Assembly: GCA_017427885.1 (NCBI GenBank)
Contig: JAFRRW010000015.1
Location: forward strand, 1 to 41,010
Source of the DNA: Bacteroidales bacterium
GTDB lineage: Bacteria > Bacteroidota > Bacteroidia > Bacteroidales > UBA932
DNA length: 41,010 nt
Direction: 5' to 3'
Shown: positions 32,811 to 41,010 of the stretch, one piece after another
Layout of the letters: each line of letters starts with the position of its first letter
Numbering within the stretch: position 1 is the first letter of the stretch
The notes under the pieces: generated by a model
Told to the model about the DNA's origin: nothing
What the model saw: only the letters and a program-made list of their open reading frames with translations
The model's database searches: none
Program-made: the position numbers and the translations under genes

Positions 32811-34402
32811 TTCTCTGAAACTGAGACTTTCGAGGGCGACTCTATCGCTTTCAGCAGAGTCTCGTCCATCGTCATATAGAGTTTGTAGAAGGCGTTCTCC
32901 CCGAGTTGGGAATACCTTCCGGTGAGCGCCATCAGCTGCGGTTTCAGATAGGGGAGGGACTCTTTCCACTCTTCCTCAGATGCGGTTATACCGTCCACCC
33001 GGGCCGCATAGGAACGGAATTGGGCGGGAAGGTCGGCGTTCTCCAGGAATTTCTCAAGGGTGGGGAAGTCCGAGATGGAGATGAGGGTGCCGCGGTATTT
33101 GTCGAACATCGCCGAGGCGAACCTCATCATCGTGGCCTTCCTGTTGCAGGCGATGTAGAAGTTGGTAGCCTTCGTGGTATCCACGGGAACGAAGATGTCG
33201 GGAATGATCCCTCCTCCGCCATAGACCGTCCTGCCTCCGGCGGTGTGGTACTCCTCGCTCCTGTCCACTTTGATGCTGTCTTTCACGAGCATCTCCCCTT
33301 CCTCGTATCTCTTGTATATATCATATTGATAATCATCCCCGTAAGGCTTCTGTATGCATCTCCCGGAAGGAGAGTAGAACCTTGCCACGGTGATCCTTAC
33401 CCCTGAACCGTCGTTGAAGTAAAGGGGCTCCTGCACCAGGCCCTTTCCGAAGGACCTGCGGCCGACTATCACGCCCCTGTCGTTGTCCTGTATGGCTCCG
33501 GCCACGATTTCGCTGGAGGACGCCGTGGATTCGTTGATGAGGATGCTGAGGCCGATGTCCTTCATCATCCCCCTTCCGTCGGCCTTATAGTCCTCCCTCT
33601 GTCGGTGAAGGCCTTCCATATAGACGATACCGCAGCCTCTTTCCAGGAACTGGTTGCTGAGGCTCCAGGCCTGGTCGAGATAGCCTCCGGTGTTGTCCCT
33701 GAGGTCGAGGATGAGCCTTTTCATACCCTGCGACAGCAGCATCGCTCCTTCGGCGAGAAATTCCTCCCTTGTCGTGCGGCTGAATTTCGACAGGCGGATG
33801 TATCCGGTGGTGTCGTTCACCATGAACGCGGCATCGATGCAATGCAGGGGAATCTTTCCCCTGATGATTTCGAAGGGTATGACGGTCCCGGCCCTGTTGA
33901 CGGTCACGGTCACCTTGGTTCCGGACGGTCCCTTCATCAGGCGGACCATGCTGTCCTGGGGGAATTTGACGCCGGCGATCACCTTGTCGTCCACCTTCAG
34001 GATCCTGTCTCCGATGAGGAGGCCGCTCTTTTCTGAAGGCCCTCCCGGGAAGACTTCGAGCACCACCGCTGTGTCGTTGGGAACGTTGAACTGTATGCCG
34101 ATACCTTCGAAATTGCCGGCCAGTTCGGTCTCCGAATCCTCCAGTTGTTCCGGGGGAAGGTAGATGGAATGGGGATCGAGTTTGGCGAGGGCGGCAGTGA
34201 CAGCGGCCTCCGTCATTCCCTTATGGTCGATGGTGTCCACATAGTTCTTCTGGACTTCGTCGAGGATAAGGTTCAACTTCCTCCAGTCCCCGTACCGGAC
34301 GCTGTAGAAATGCCTCCGGGAGGATATGGTGTTTATCGTCAGGGTCAGCAGCACTCCGATCAGGATGCCGAGTGCCGCTATCCAGATACTCGTTCTTTTC
34401 AT
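32807..34402 (-). CDS. S41-family C-terminal processing peptidase
   Basis: This 531-residue protease of the CtpA/Prc type has an N-terminal membrane anchor (about 5-25), a PDZ domain (about 95-180) and a peptidase domain with the S-x-x-E motif S295-SSE298 and K320 (SFGKG). The 25-residue Ser-Lys spacing equals that of characterised CtpA. An extra C-terminal helical region of about 120 residues is typical for Bacteroidota members. It probably acts in the periplasm on protein C-termini. The frame extends upstream into the dCMP deaminase gene, but MKRTSIWIAALG at 34402 is the natural start. It ends the long minus-strand run. Confidence 0.92.
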   Translation of the reverse strand: MKRTSIWIAALGILIGVLLTLTINTISSRRHFYSVRYGDWRKLNLILDEVQKNYVDTIDHKGMTEAAVTAALAKLDPHSIYLPPEQLEDSETELAGNFEGIGIQFNVPNDTAVVLEVFPGGPSEKSGLLIGDRILKVDDKVIAGVKFPQDSMVRLMKGPSGTKVTVTVNRAGTVIPFEIIRGKIPLHCIDAAFMVNDTTGYIRLSKFSRTTREEFLAEGAMLLSQGMKRLILDLRDNTGGYLDQAWSLSNQFLERGCGIVYMEGLHRQREDYKADGRGMMKDIGLSILINESTASSSEIVAGAIQDNDRGVIVGRRSFGKGLVQEPLYFNDGSGVRITVARFYSPSGRCIQKPYGDDYQYDIYKRYEEGEMLVKDSIKVDRSEEYHTAGGRTVYGGGGIIPDIFVPVDTTKATNFYIACNRKATMMRFASAMFDKYRGTLISISDFPTLEKFLENADLPAQFRSYAARVDGITASEEEWKESLPYLKPQLMALTGRYSQLGENAFYKLYMTMDETLLKAIESPSKVSVSEN

Positions 34403-34403
34403 C

Positions 34404-34808
34404 TCAGTCTTGTTGTTCCACCTCCACTCCGGCCCGGCGCAGGAGGTCCACCCCGTCGGTGAGCCTGTACTCATCCCTGTACACCACTCTCTTGATACCG
34501 GCCTGGATTATGAGCTTGGAGCATTCCAGGCAGGGTGAGGCGGTCACGTACAGGGTGGCGCCGAGGGAACTGTTGCCCGATTTGGCCACTTTGGTTATAG
34601 CATTAGCTTCGGCGTGGAGGACATATGGCTTGGTGGCGCCGGTCTCGTCTTCGCAGACGTTCTCGAAACCGGAGGGAGTGCCGTTGTAGCCGTCGGAAAT
34701 TATCATCTTGTCCTTGACCAGCAGGGCGCCCACCTGGCGTCTCTTGCAATATGAGTTGCGCGCCCATATCGCCGCCATGTCGAGGTAGCTTTTGTCGAAG
34801 TTATGCAT
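34404..34808 (-). CDS. dCMP deaminase-family protein
   Basis: This 134-residue zinc cytidine/deoxycytidylate deaminase fold protein has H65-A-E67 and P92-C93-LEC96, which give the zinc site and the catalytic glutamate. The N-terminal SYCKRRQVGALLVKD and ISDGYNGTPSGF are typical of ComEB/dCMP deaminases that make dUMP for thymidylate synthesis. The gene overlaps the acyl-CoA synthetase gene by 8 nt and is separated from the protease gene by 1 nt, so it lies inside a transcript of unrelated functions. Confidence 0.94.
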   Translation of the reverse strand: MHNFDKSYLDMAAIWARNSYCKRRQVGALLVKDKMIISDGYNGTPSGFENVCEDETGATKPYVLHAEANAITKVAKSGNSSLGATLYVTASPCLECSKLIIQAGIKRVVYRDEYRLTDGVDLLRRAGVEVEQQD

Positions 34809-36477
34809 TTGTCCTCTGGTATAGATATCTCTTGATACTCTTCTTGGGGGTTCTCTCGAAGTCCTCGGGGAGGAATTCCAGAGTCTTTATCTGGGCGTAG
34901 CCCGGAAGGAGTTTGTTTATGTCGGGGAGGAAGCCGGAAAGCCTGGCCTCCAGTTCCGAACGGTTCATCCCGTCGATCTCTCCCTGATGGTAGTCGGGAT
35001 AGATGATGGCCACCAGTTTGCCGTCGTCCTCGATGACCAGGGAATCCACCACGTAGGTGACGGTGTTGATGACGGCCTCAAGTTCCTCGGGATAGATGTT
35101 CTGGCCGGAAGGCCCGAGGATCATGCACTTGGAACGTCCGTGGATGAACAGGTAACCGTCGGAATCCATCACTCCGATGTCGCCGGTGCGGAACCAGCCG
35201 TCAGGGGTGAAGGCCTCGGCCGTGGCATCGTGGTTCTTGAAATAGCCCAGGAAAACGTTGGGACCCTTGATGAGGATCTCTCCTGCGATGTTCTGGGGGT
35301 CGGGAGAATTGATCTTGATGGTGTTCCAGGGTGCGGCCTGTCCGCAGGACCCGACCTTGACCTTGTCCCAGTGGGCATAGGCGAAGATGGGGGCTCCCTC
35401 GGTCATTCCGTAGCCGACCGTGTAGGGGAAGCCTATCTTGTGGAAGAAACTCTCCACTTCTGGATTGAAGGCGGCCCCTCCGAGAATCACCTCTTCGAAC
35501 TTCCCTCCGAAGGTCTTCACCAGTTCGTCCAGGAACCTCTTCTGCACCATCTTGTCGATGACCGGGATCTTGAAGAAGATCTTGTTCTTGTCGATGATGG
35601 GTTTGAGCTTGTATTTGTAAATCTTCTCGATGATAAGAGGAACGGCGATGATGATGTCGGGATGGATGTCGTCGAAGGCCTGCATTATGACCTTGGGGCT
35701 CGGAACCCTCGTAAGGAAATGGACGTGGGCCCCTATGGTCATCTCAAAAAGGAATTCGAACATCAGGCCATACATATGGGCCGAGGGCAGCATCGAGACC
35801 ACATTGGACTGGTTGTTCAGGCTGGTGACGGCCTGGCGTGCGAACTGGATGTTGGAGGAGAGGGCGCGGTAAGGGATCATCACCCCTTTCGAGAAGCCGG
35901 AGGTGCCTGAAGTGTAATTGATGACGGCGAGTCCCTCAGCGGAGTCCCGGTAGTATTTGATGTCGTCGGGTGTGAAATCGTTGGGGAAGGTTTTCCCGAA
36001 CAACTCGTTGAAATGCTGGCGGGCGTACCTGATGACGGGCTCCTTGGTGAACAGAAGCTGGAAGGTGTTGATCTGTACGGCGGCATAGAGCTTGGGCATC
36101 TCGCTTTCCAGGAGGTTCTCCCAGATGGCCTCGTCCACGAAGAGGACCTTCGCGTCGGAATTGTTCACCAGATAGTGGATGTTCCCGGGCTTGAATTCGT
36201 GCAGGATGGGCACCGCCACGGCTCCGTATGTGAGGGTTGCCAGGAATACCACGCCCCAGTTGGCCTGGTTGCGGGCGCAGATGGCCACCTTGTCCCCACG
36301 GAGAAGACCGCATTCCCTGAAAGCGACGTGCAGTTTCGCTATCCTCGTCGCAACCTCCCTGTACGGAAGGGTTATTCCCTTGTAATTGGAAAGGGCCGGA
36401 CGGTCCCAATTCTCCCTGAAAGATTTCTCAAGGAGCTTGTTGACTGATTCGAATACGAATTCCCCGTTATCTGCCAT
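34801..36477 (-). CDS. Long-chain acyl-CoA synthetase-like AMP-binding enzyme
   Basis: This 558-residue ANL-superfamily enzyme activates a carboxylate with ATP. Motifs are the P-loop INYTSGTSGFSKG (about 188-200), VGYGMTEGAP, the GWFRTGDIG hinge region and a final RTPKKSIKRYLY with the catalytic lysine. It is shorter than E. coli FadD-type eukaryotic homologues and lacks a signal peptide. The likely role is fatty-acid activation for lipid synthesis or salvage, but chain length is not determined. Upstream, TAACTTTA (36500-36493, minus) is a one-mismatch promoter box, so it may also be expressed apart from the preceding genes. Confidence 0.9.
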   Translation of the reverse strand: MADNGEFVFESVNKLLEKSFRENWDRPALSNYKGITLPYREVATRIAKLHVAFRECGLLRGDKVAICARNQANWGVVFLATLTYGAVAVPILHEFKPGNIHYLVNNSDAKVLFVDEAIWENLLESEMPKLYAAVQINTFQLLFTKEPVIRYARQHFNELFGKTFPNDFTPDDIKYYRDSAEGLAVINYTSGTSGFSKGVMIPYRALSSNIQFARQAVTSLNNQSNVVSMLPSAHMYGLMFEFLFEMTIGAHVHFLTRVPSPKVIMQAFDDIHPDIIIAVPLIIEKIYKYKLKPIIDKNKIFFKIPVIDKMVQKRFLDELVKTFGGKFEEVILGGAAFNPEVESFFHKIGFPYTVGYGMTEGAPIFAYAHWDKVKVGSCGQAAPWNTIKINSPDPQNIAGEILIKGPNVFLGYFKNHDATAEAFTPDGWFRTGDIGVMDSDGYLFIHGRSKCMILGPSGQNIYPEELEAVINTVTYVVDSLVIEDDGKLVAIIYPDYHQGEIDGMNRSELEARLSGFLPDINKLLPGYAQIKTLEFLPEDFERTPKKSIKRYLYQRTNA

Positions 36478-36503
36478 AGCCTATAATTTCCGTAAAGTTA
36501 CAA

Positions 36504-38768
36504 TTATAATTTTATATTCCTCGTCTTTCCGTCATAACAGACCGCCTGGACGTTGCCTCCGTCCACGGTAATTGCGCTTTCCGGCCTGATCATCCTGTTC
36601 CCCGTGCCCTTGGTGAGGGGCTCGCCGCCGTCGAGGGGGAAGATGAGCGTCTGCAGCGATGTCCTGACAACCCAGTACTTGGTGCCCTTTACCTCAAGGA
36701 GTTCGGGCAGTCCCTTGATCGTCTCCTTGCAGGTGATGTCGGTCCAGGAGGCCGGTTTCCTTCCGTGGAGGTCGTACATCGCGATGGTGTTGTCCTTGTG
36801 GAGGACTATGGCCGAATAGCCGTGGGCTCCCGTGAAATCGTAGGCCTGGGGACCGATGAGGATTTCCTTGCCGAGATCGACGGGGAAGGGCCTCACGAAC
36901 CTGCCAAGCCTGTCAATGAGGTAGAGGGAAGAGCCGGACCCGAAGAGGAACTGTAGTTTTCCATTGGCGTAATAGTCTATGGTGCAGACGCTTCCGCAGA
37001 TAGGAGTCTTGAAAGGAACGCCCCAGATTCCCTTGCCTTCCTCTTCCTTCAGGCAGAGGAACATATTTGAATTCTGGTAGAACAGGTTGGTCTTTCCCGT
37101 GCCGCTGTTGGTAACCTTGAAGGGGCCTTCGGGCACTACTACGGTGGTGTCCCTTTCCACGAGGGGGGCCTTGCCCTTCATCACTATGAGCCTGTCGACG
37201 TCGAGGGACGCCTCGAGGAGGTTGTCTTTCTTTTCAAGTTTGAATACCGCAGGGGTGAAGGTGGTCTCTTCCGTGATCTTCCGCATCGCGAGGGCGAGGG
37301 GGGAGCGGAAGGAATTGTCGATGATGGTGGGATCTTCCGCGACAGAATAGAAGAGGATGAAGGAGGCTCCCTTGTCGGGAATCCTGGAAGCCACTCCGGC
37401 GTCGGAGAACTGGTCCTTAAGGGTTATGTCGAGGAAATGTCCGTCCAGTACGTTCTCCAGGGCCGTCCTGCTGCCGCTGATGATCCAGCCTTTCCGGTTG
37501 ATGGACAGGGAGTTGTCTTCCTGGGAGAACACCTCACCGAAAAGGGCCTCGATTCCGACGGGGAGGGGATTGTCGGATATGTCGGAGTCCTTCACGGAGT
37601 TCTTCCCGCTCGTACGGCACATCACCACCGACACGAGGTCCTTCTCCCCGTGGAAGTAAGCCTTGCACACTTCCTTGATTCCCAGGTGCTTCGCCCATTC
37701 CTCCAGTGTCCTTCCCACCGCGCCCCTGGCCGCGATGTTGGAGGCGGAATAGGAGTCCAGGAGGTTGCGTGAATCAAGGTATGACCTGTAGCCGGCGAAA
37801 TACGAATCGAGGTCAGGGACGGAAAGTGAAATGGCGAAATCCGTCCCGGAAGGCAGGACTTCGGGAAATCTGGTTTCGGGAACCCCGTTGCCCCGGAATA
37901 TGTTGAGATATGAGGCCGGGTCGTCGTCGGGAACCTGGATATGGCCCTTCATCGCGAGATGGGCGGGTTTGTCGTCGGTAACGGAAAGCGAGGTCCAGGG
38001 GGCAAAGCCGCTGAAAAAGCCGGCAAACCGGTTGAACCTGCGGTTCATTCCGAATCCTATGATTTTAGAAGAGTAATCGTGGTTGAAGAAAAGGGCGTTC
38101 TTCTCCTTCGAGAGGGCTGCTGCCTTGGTGAATCCTTTTGCGGAGAGCACCGAAACCCCTCCGGTGATATGGCGGACCGAGGCGGTGACGAGCGGTTCCG
38201 ATTCTGAGACCAGCAGGAGGGTGTGGCCCCTGAGGGCCGTGCCGGCAAGGTCGGCGCAGTCATGTTCCCTGACGAAGAGTCCTTCCTGTTCCGCCATTGC
38301 CTTGAGGGCCCTGGCGGGAGACGTGGAGGTGGTGTCAAGGCTTATGTCGCCGAGGTCCACTATCATAAGGGGTATCATCGAGCCACTGAAATGGAGGGAA
38401 ACGGCGGTCTTCCTGTGCTTGAGGGAGGGAGAGAGCCCTTCTCCGGAGTCGACCGTCTTCAGGAGGGAGGTCAGGGAGGTGGTGTTCCCGCCAAGTATGG
38501 CGCCGATGACCTTAGTACTGTCGGAAATGAGTTTGGAAGCGGAGGAAAGGTTCTCGAAGCAAGCCACGATGGCCGCATCGGAGGGCACTGCGGGAAGCAG
38601 GGCGTATTGCTCGGCCGGAACTGCAGGGTCCTCCGCGGCCGTTTCCGCCGGGGAGGGGGAATGGGAGTGACCTGAGGAACCGGAGTAAAGGGCCGCGATC
38701 CCTATCCCTGCGGCGATTGCCAGGACAGCCAGGATGGCGATGCTTAATATTATGAATTTCTTGCTCAT
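36504..38768 (-). CDS. Membrane-anchored protein of unknown function
   Basis: This 754-residue protein has one N-terminal transmembrane segment (about 5-27) followed by a small-residue linker rich in S, H, P and A, so the bulk should lie in the periplasm. Residues about 55-530 look like a DUF3352-type region (alternating LPSDAAIVACFE-like openings and ISGSRTALENVLDG-like ends), which is only a loose resemblance. The C-terminal 200 residues contain short repeated beta-strand units (LFGSGSSLYLIDRLGRFVRPFP, AIVLHKDNTIAMYDLHGRKP split over several blades) suggestive of a partial beta-propeller. I cannot assign a function. It follows the TonB-C gene by 22 nt in the same transcript. Confidence 0.8.
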   Translation of the reverse strand: MSKKFIILSIAILAVLAIAAGIGIAALYSGSSGHSHSPSPAETAAEDPAVPAEQYALLPAVPSDAAIVACFENLSSASKLISDSTKVIGAILGGNTTSLTSLLKTVDSGEGLSPSLKHRKTAVSLHFSGSMIPLMIVDLGDISLDTTSTSPARALKAMAEQEGLFVREHDCADLAGTALRGHTLLLVSESEPLVTASVRHITGGVSVLSAKGFTKAAALSKEKNALFFNHDYSSKIIGFGMNRRFNRFAGFFSGFAPWTSLSVTDDKPAHLAMKGHIQVPDDDPASYLNIFRGNGVPETRFPEVLPSGTDFAISLSVPDLDSYFAGYRSYLDSRNLLDSYSASNIAARGAVGRTLEEWAKHLGIKEVCKAYFHGEKDLVSVVMCRTSGKNSVKDSDISDNPLPVGIEALFGEVFSQEDNSLSINRKGWIISGSRTALENVLDGHFLDITLKDQFSDAGVASRIPDKGASFILFYSVAEDPTIIDNSFRSPLALAMRKITEETTFTPAVFKLEKKDNLLEASLDVDRLIVMKGKAPLVERDTTVVVPEGPFKVTNSGTGKTNLFYQNSNMFLCLKEEEGKGIWGVPFKTPICGSVCTIDYYANGKLQFLFGSGSSLYLIDRLGRFVRPFPVDLGKEILIGPQAYDFTGAHGYSAIVLHKDNTIAMYDLHGRKPASWTDITCKETIKGLPELLEVKGTKYWVVRTSLQTLIFPLDGGEPLTKGTGNRMIRPESAITVDGGNVQAVCYDGKTRNIKL

Positions 38769-38790
38769 TTATGCAGCTTTGTGAAATGTC

Positions 38791-39507
38791 TTACTGGGCT
38801 ATGAAAGCATATACGATATTCCCCGTCTGCCTGGGCGGAGCGGTGGTGGAGACCGAAAACCGGGACAGCCGGGCCGCCCTGATGGCGAAATTCCTGAGGC
38901 AGGAGTCGTCCGAGGACACGTCGTCCTGGACCTTGGCCCCTATCACCCGTCCCTGGTTGTCGACCGTGATGATGACGGTCACCCCTCCTGAACCCATGCA
39001 CCGGTATGCGGGGATGGACAGGTGGCTGGCCTTCCGGCCGGCCAGTTCGTATGACACCACCGACGGACCGGAATAGGCCATCTCCTTCGTACTTTTCTCC
39101 TTTTCCCTTACAACCGTCTCGGAAGTTGCCACATAGTCGTCCGGATCTTCGATATGATATCCTGCGTCAAGTTCTTTCTGGAGACGTTCTGCGTCTTCAT
39201 AAAGCTTCTTGGCGTCGGTGTTGCGGTCGTCCTTCAGGGTGGTGCTCCTGTCCACGGCCACGTTCCTTATGGGTACGCCCTGATAGGCGGCTATCATCGC
39301 GTCGAGTTTCCTGCTTATGTCCTCCTTGAGTCTTTCTTCCTTATGTACTTTCTCTACCTCCTCCTGCTTCGAGAAGTCTATCACGAAGGAGTTGTCCTTC
39401 CGGAGGACGGCCCCGATCTGGCAGGCGAGCAAGACTATGAGCACCGTGAGGTGGAAAATCACGGTGATATATATTCCTGCCTTTACGTCGCTGTCGGGAG
39501 ATTTCAT
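38791..39507 (-). CDS. TonB C-terminal domain protein
   Basis: This 238-residue inner-membrane protein has one transmembrane segment (about 10-33), a charged, lysine/glutamate-rich periplasmic linker (about 45-145), and a TonB-C-like fold at the end (about 155-238: SIPAYRCMGSGGVTVIITVDNQGRVIGAKV). The CxGxGxVTV pattern matches energy-transducer TonB homologues of Bacteroidota. It lacks the proline-rich spacer of classical TonB and has no exbB/exbD beside it, so whether it powers receptors or serves as a structural protein is uncertain. It lies 9 nt after udk. Confidence 0.82.
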   Translation of the reverse strand: MKSPDSDVKAGIYITVIFHLTVLIVLLACQIGAVLRKDNSFVIDFSKQEEVEKVHKEERLKEDISRKLDAMIAAYQGVPIRNVAVDRSTTLKDDRNTDAKKLYEDAERLQKELDAGYHIEDPDDYVATSETVVREKEKSTKEMAYSGPSVVSYELAGRKASHLSIPAYRCMGSGGVTVIITVDNQGRVIGAKVQDDVSSDDSCLRNFAIRAARLSRFSVSTTAPPRQTGNIVYAFIAQ

Positions 39508-39516
39508 CTGTACGGG

Positions 39517-40134
39517 TTATTGTCCCTCCTGCAAGGCTTTCTCTATCGTGTTGGCTATGATCTTGATGGCCACCTTGTTGTGACCTCCCTGGGGAATGAT
39601 TATGTCGGCGTAGCGCTTGCTAGGCTCGATGAACTGGAGGTGCATCGGCTTCACGGTGTCGGTGTAGTGTTTGACTACGGCTGTCACGTCCCTTCCCCTT
39701 TCGAGGTTGTCGCGCACGAGGATCCTCATCAGGCGGTCGTCATCGTCGGCATCGACGAAGATCTTGATGTTCATCTGGTCCACGAGTTCCTTGCAGGTGA
39801 AAATGAGGATGCCTTCGACTATGATCACTTCGGCCGGTGCCACGGTCACCGTTTCGGTTTTGGAACGGGAGCAGCTGATATAGGAATATACGGGCTGCTC
39901 GATGGTCTTTCCCGCCTTGAGCTCGGCGAGCTGCTGGCAGAGGAGGTCCCAGTCTATCGCGTCGGGATGGTCGAAATTGATCTTGTGCCTTTCCTCGATG
40001 GGGAGGTGGCTGGAATCCTTGTAATAGGAATCCTGGGGGATGACTACCACCTTCTCCTTGAGTTTTTCCGTAATGGCATTGACCACGGTGGTCTTGCCCG
40101 AACCGGAGCCTCCGGCTATACCTATTACAAGCAT
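39517..40134 (-). CDS. udk: Uridine kinase
   Basis: This 205-residue P-loop kinase phosphorylates uridine and cytidine in pyrimidine salvage. The Walker A motif GGSGSGKTT opens the protein. QDSYYKD, NFDHPDAIDW and VEGILIF are family blocks, and RDNLERGRDV carries the lid arginines. The length is typical. It lies 12 nt after asnS and 9 nt before the TonB-C gene. Confidence 0.97.
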   Translation of the reverse strand: MLVIGIAGGSGSGKTTVVNAITEKLKEKVVVIPQDSYYKDSSHLPIEERHKINFDHPDAIDWDLLCQQLAELKAGKTIEQPVYSYISCSRSKTETVTVAPAEVIIVEGILIFTCKELVDQMNIKIFVDADDDDRLMRILVRDNLERGRDVTAVVKHYTDTVKPMHLQFIEPSKRYADIIIPQGGHNKVAIKIIANTIEKALQEGQ

Positions 40135-40146
40135 ATTCTTCCGTTT

Positions 40147-41010
40147 TTAGAATTCTGCGTTTTTCGGTGTCCTGGGGAAGGGGATGACGTCCCTGATGTT
40201 GGCCATTCCGGTCACGAAGAGCAGCAGCCTCTCGAAGCCGAGGCCGAATCCGCTGTGGGGCACGGTTCCGAACCTGCGGGTGTCGATGTACCACTCGAGG
40301 TTCTTGCGGCTCATCTTCAGTTCATCTATCCTCTTTTCGAGTTTCTCGAGGGAGGCCTCTCTCTCGCTTCCTCCTATGATCTCGCCGATCTTCGGGAATA
40401 GAACGTCCATCCCGCGGACGGTCCTTCCGTCGTCGTTGAGTTTCATGTAGAAGGCCTTTATGTCCTTGGGGAAGTCGGTCAGTATGACCGGCTTGCGGAA
40501 ATGTGTCTCGACCAGGTACCTCTCGTGCTCGCTCTGGAGATCAGTTCCCCAGTGGACGGGGAATTCGAACTGGTGGCCGTTCCTGACGGCCTCTTCGAGG
40601 ATCTCTATGCCCTCGGTGTAGGTTACTACGCGGAATTCAACACCGAGCACGCTGCGGAGCCTTTCGATAAGGCCGTCGTCGTATTTGTCGTTGAGGAACC
40701 GCAGGTCGTCCATGCAGTTGTCGAGGGCGTACTGGACAAGATATTTTACGAATTCCTCAGCCAGGGCCATATCGTCCTTTATGTCATAGAAGGCCATCTC
40801 CGGTTCTATCATCCAGAATTCCGCGAGGTGGCGGGGGGTGTTGGAGTTCTCCGCCCTGAAGGTGGGTCCGAACGTGTAGATTTCACCGACGGCGGTGGCT
40901 CCCAGTTCACCTTCCAGCTGTCCGCTTACGGTGAGGGAGGTCTTCTTGCCAGAGCAGGATGCGCTCGGAGTCGAAATAGTTGTAAAAGCCCACCAGCTGT
41001 AAGCTGGGCC
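40147..41010 (-). CDS. asnS: Asparagine--tRNA ligase, 5' end missing
   Basis: This is the C-terminal part of the class IIb asparaginyl-tRNA synthetase. Motif 2 ([20 protein letters not shown] then MIEPEMAF) and motif 3 ([12 protein letters not shown]) are clear, and the protein ends [16 protein letters not shown] as in other bacteria. The N-terminal anticodon-binding domain lies beyond the window. Upstream of [12 protein letters not shown] (40950 and above) the open frame continues to the edge but no longer resembles the family. The break may be a frameshift or an assembly-end error. It begins the minus-strand run that ends with the S41 protease. Confidence 0.9.
   Translation of the reverse strand, partial: GPAYSWWAFTTISTPSASCSGKKTSLTVSGQLEGELGATAVGEIYTFGPTFRAENSNTPRHLAEFWMIEPEMAFYDIKDDMALAEEFVKYLVQYALDNCMDDLRFLNDKYDDGLIERLRSVLGVEFRVVTYTEGIEILEEAVRNGHQFEFPVHWGTDLQSEHERYLVETHFRKPVILTDFPKDIKAFYMKLNDDGRTVRGMDVLFPKIGEIIGGSEREASLEKLEKRIDELKMSRKNLEWYIDTRRFGTVPHSGFGLGFERLLLFVTGMANIRDVIPFPRTPKNAEF

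Overview
The window is a gene-dense chromosomal piece of a Bacteroidota bacterium, most likely order Bacteroidales. The evidence is the repeated promoter form TTTG-N19-TAnnTTTG, the general lack of strong Shine-Dalgarno sites, and Bacteroidota-specific families: DUF4295, DUF4296, DUF3575, FimB/Mfa2-like, HmuY, and an N-succinylornithine-type transcarbamylase. Coding DNA is GC-rich while promoter regions are AT-rich. Genus cannot be fixed from the sequence alone. I see no prophage, transposase or CRISPR array.

Layout. 1-7128 (+): a housekeeping run of DUF4295, ftsY, pheT, a DUF4296 lipoprotein, an amidohydrolase, a radical SAM protein and deoC. 7258-10182 (+): a three-gene envelope operon with a HExxH lipoprotein, a DUF3575 barrel protein and a FimB/Mfa2-like lipoprotein, but no fimbrillin gene. 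10233-10317: tRNA-Leu(CAG). 10395-15203 (+): an exported GH2 enzyme with discoidin-like sequence, a free-methionine sulfoxide reductase and a CBM9-like protein. 15222-18580 (-): a heme-uptake operon with a periplasmic CbiX-like chelatase, a TonB-dependent receptor carrying FRAP/NPDL motifs and a HmuY-like lipoprotein. Diverging from it at 18699-19553 (+) is a regulator that fuses a hemerythrin domain to a LuxR-type helix-turn-helix.

19554-19800 has no gene. It holds a hairpin-rich repeat whose end mirrors the 3' end of the adjacent tRNA-Arg(CCT). 19801-22509 (-): tRNA-Arg, rpmF, a DUF177 protein and typA; guaA (+) diverges from typA. 24280-32810 (+): a compact nine-gene arginine cluster (argR, GNAT, argG, argC, argD, argF', argB, argE, argH). 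Pro90 in the transcarbamylase indicates N-succinyl intermediates, the GNAT is the obvious candidate for the first acylation, and ArgR-box-like sites surround the argR promoter. 32807-41010 (-): asnS (partial), udk, a TonB-C protein, a 754-aa unknown, an acyl-CoA synthetase, a dCMP deaminase and an S41 protease, closely packed like one transcript.

The two most interesting areas are the heme operon with its divergent diiron-LuxR regulator, and the tRNA-Arg mirror/hairpin repeat. The last ~60 bases do not fit the asnS family and may be an assembly-end artefact.
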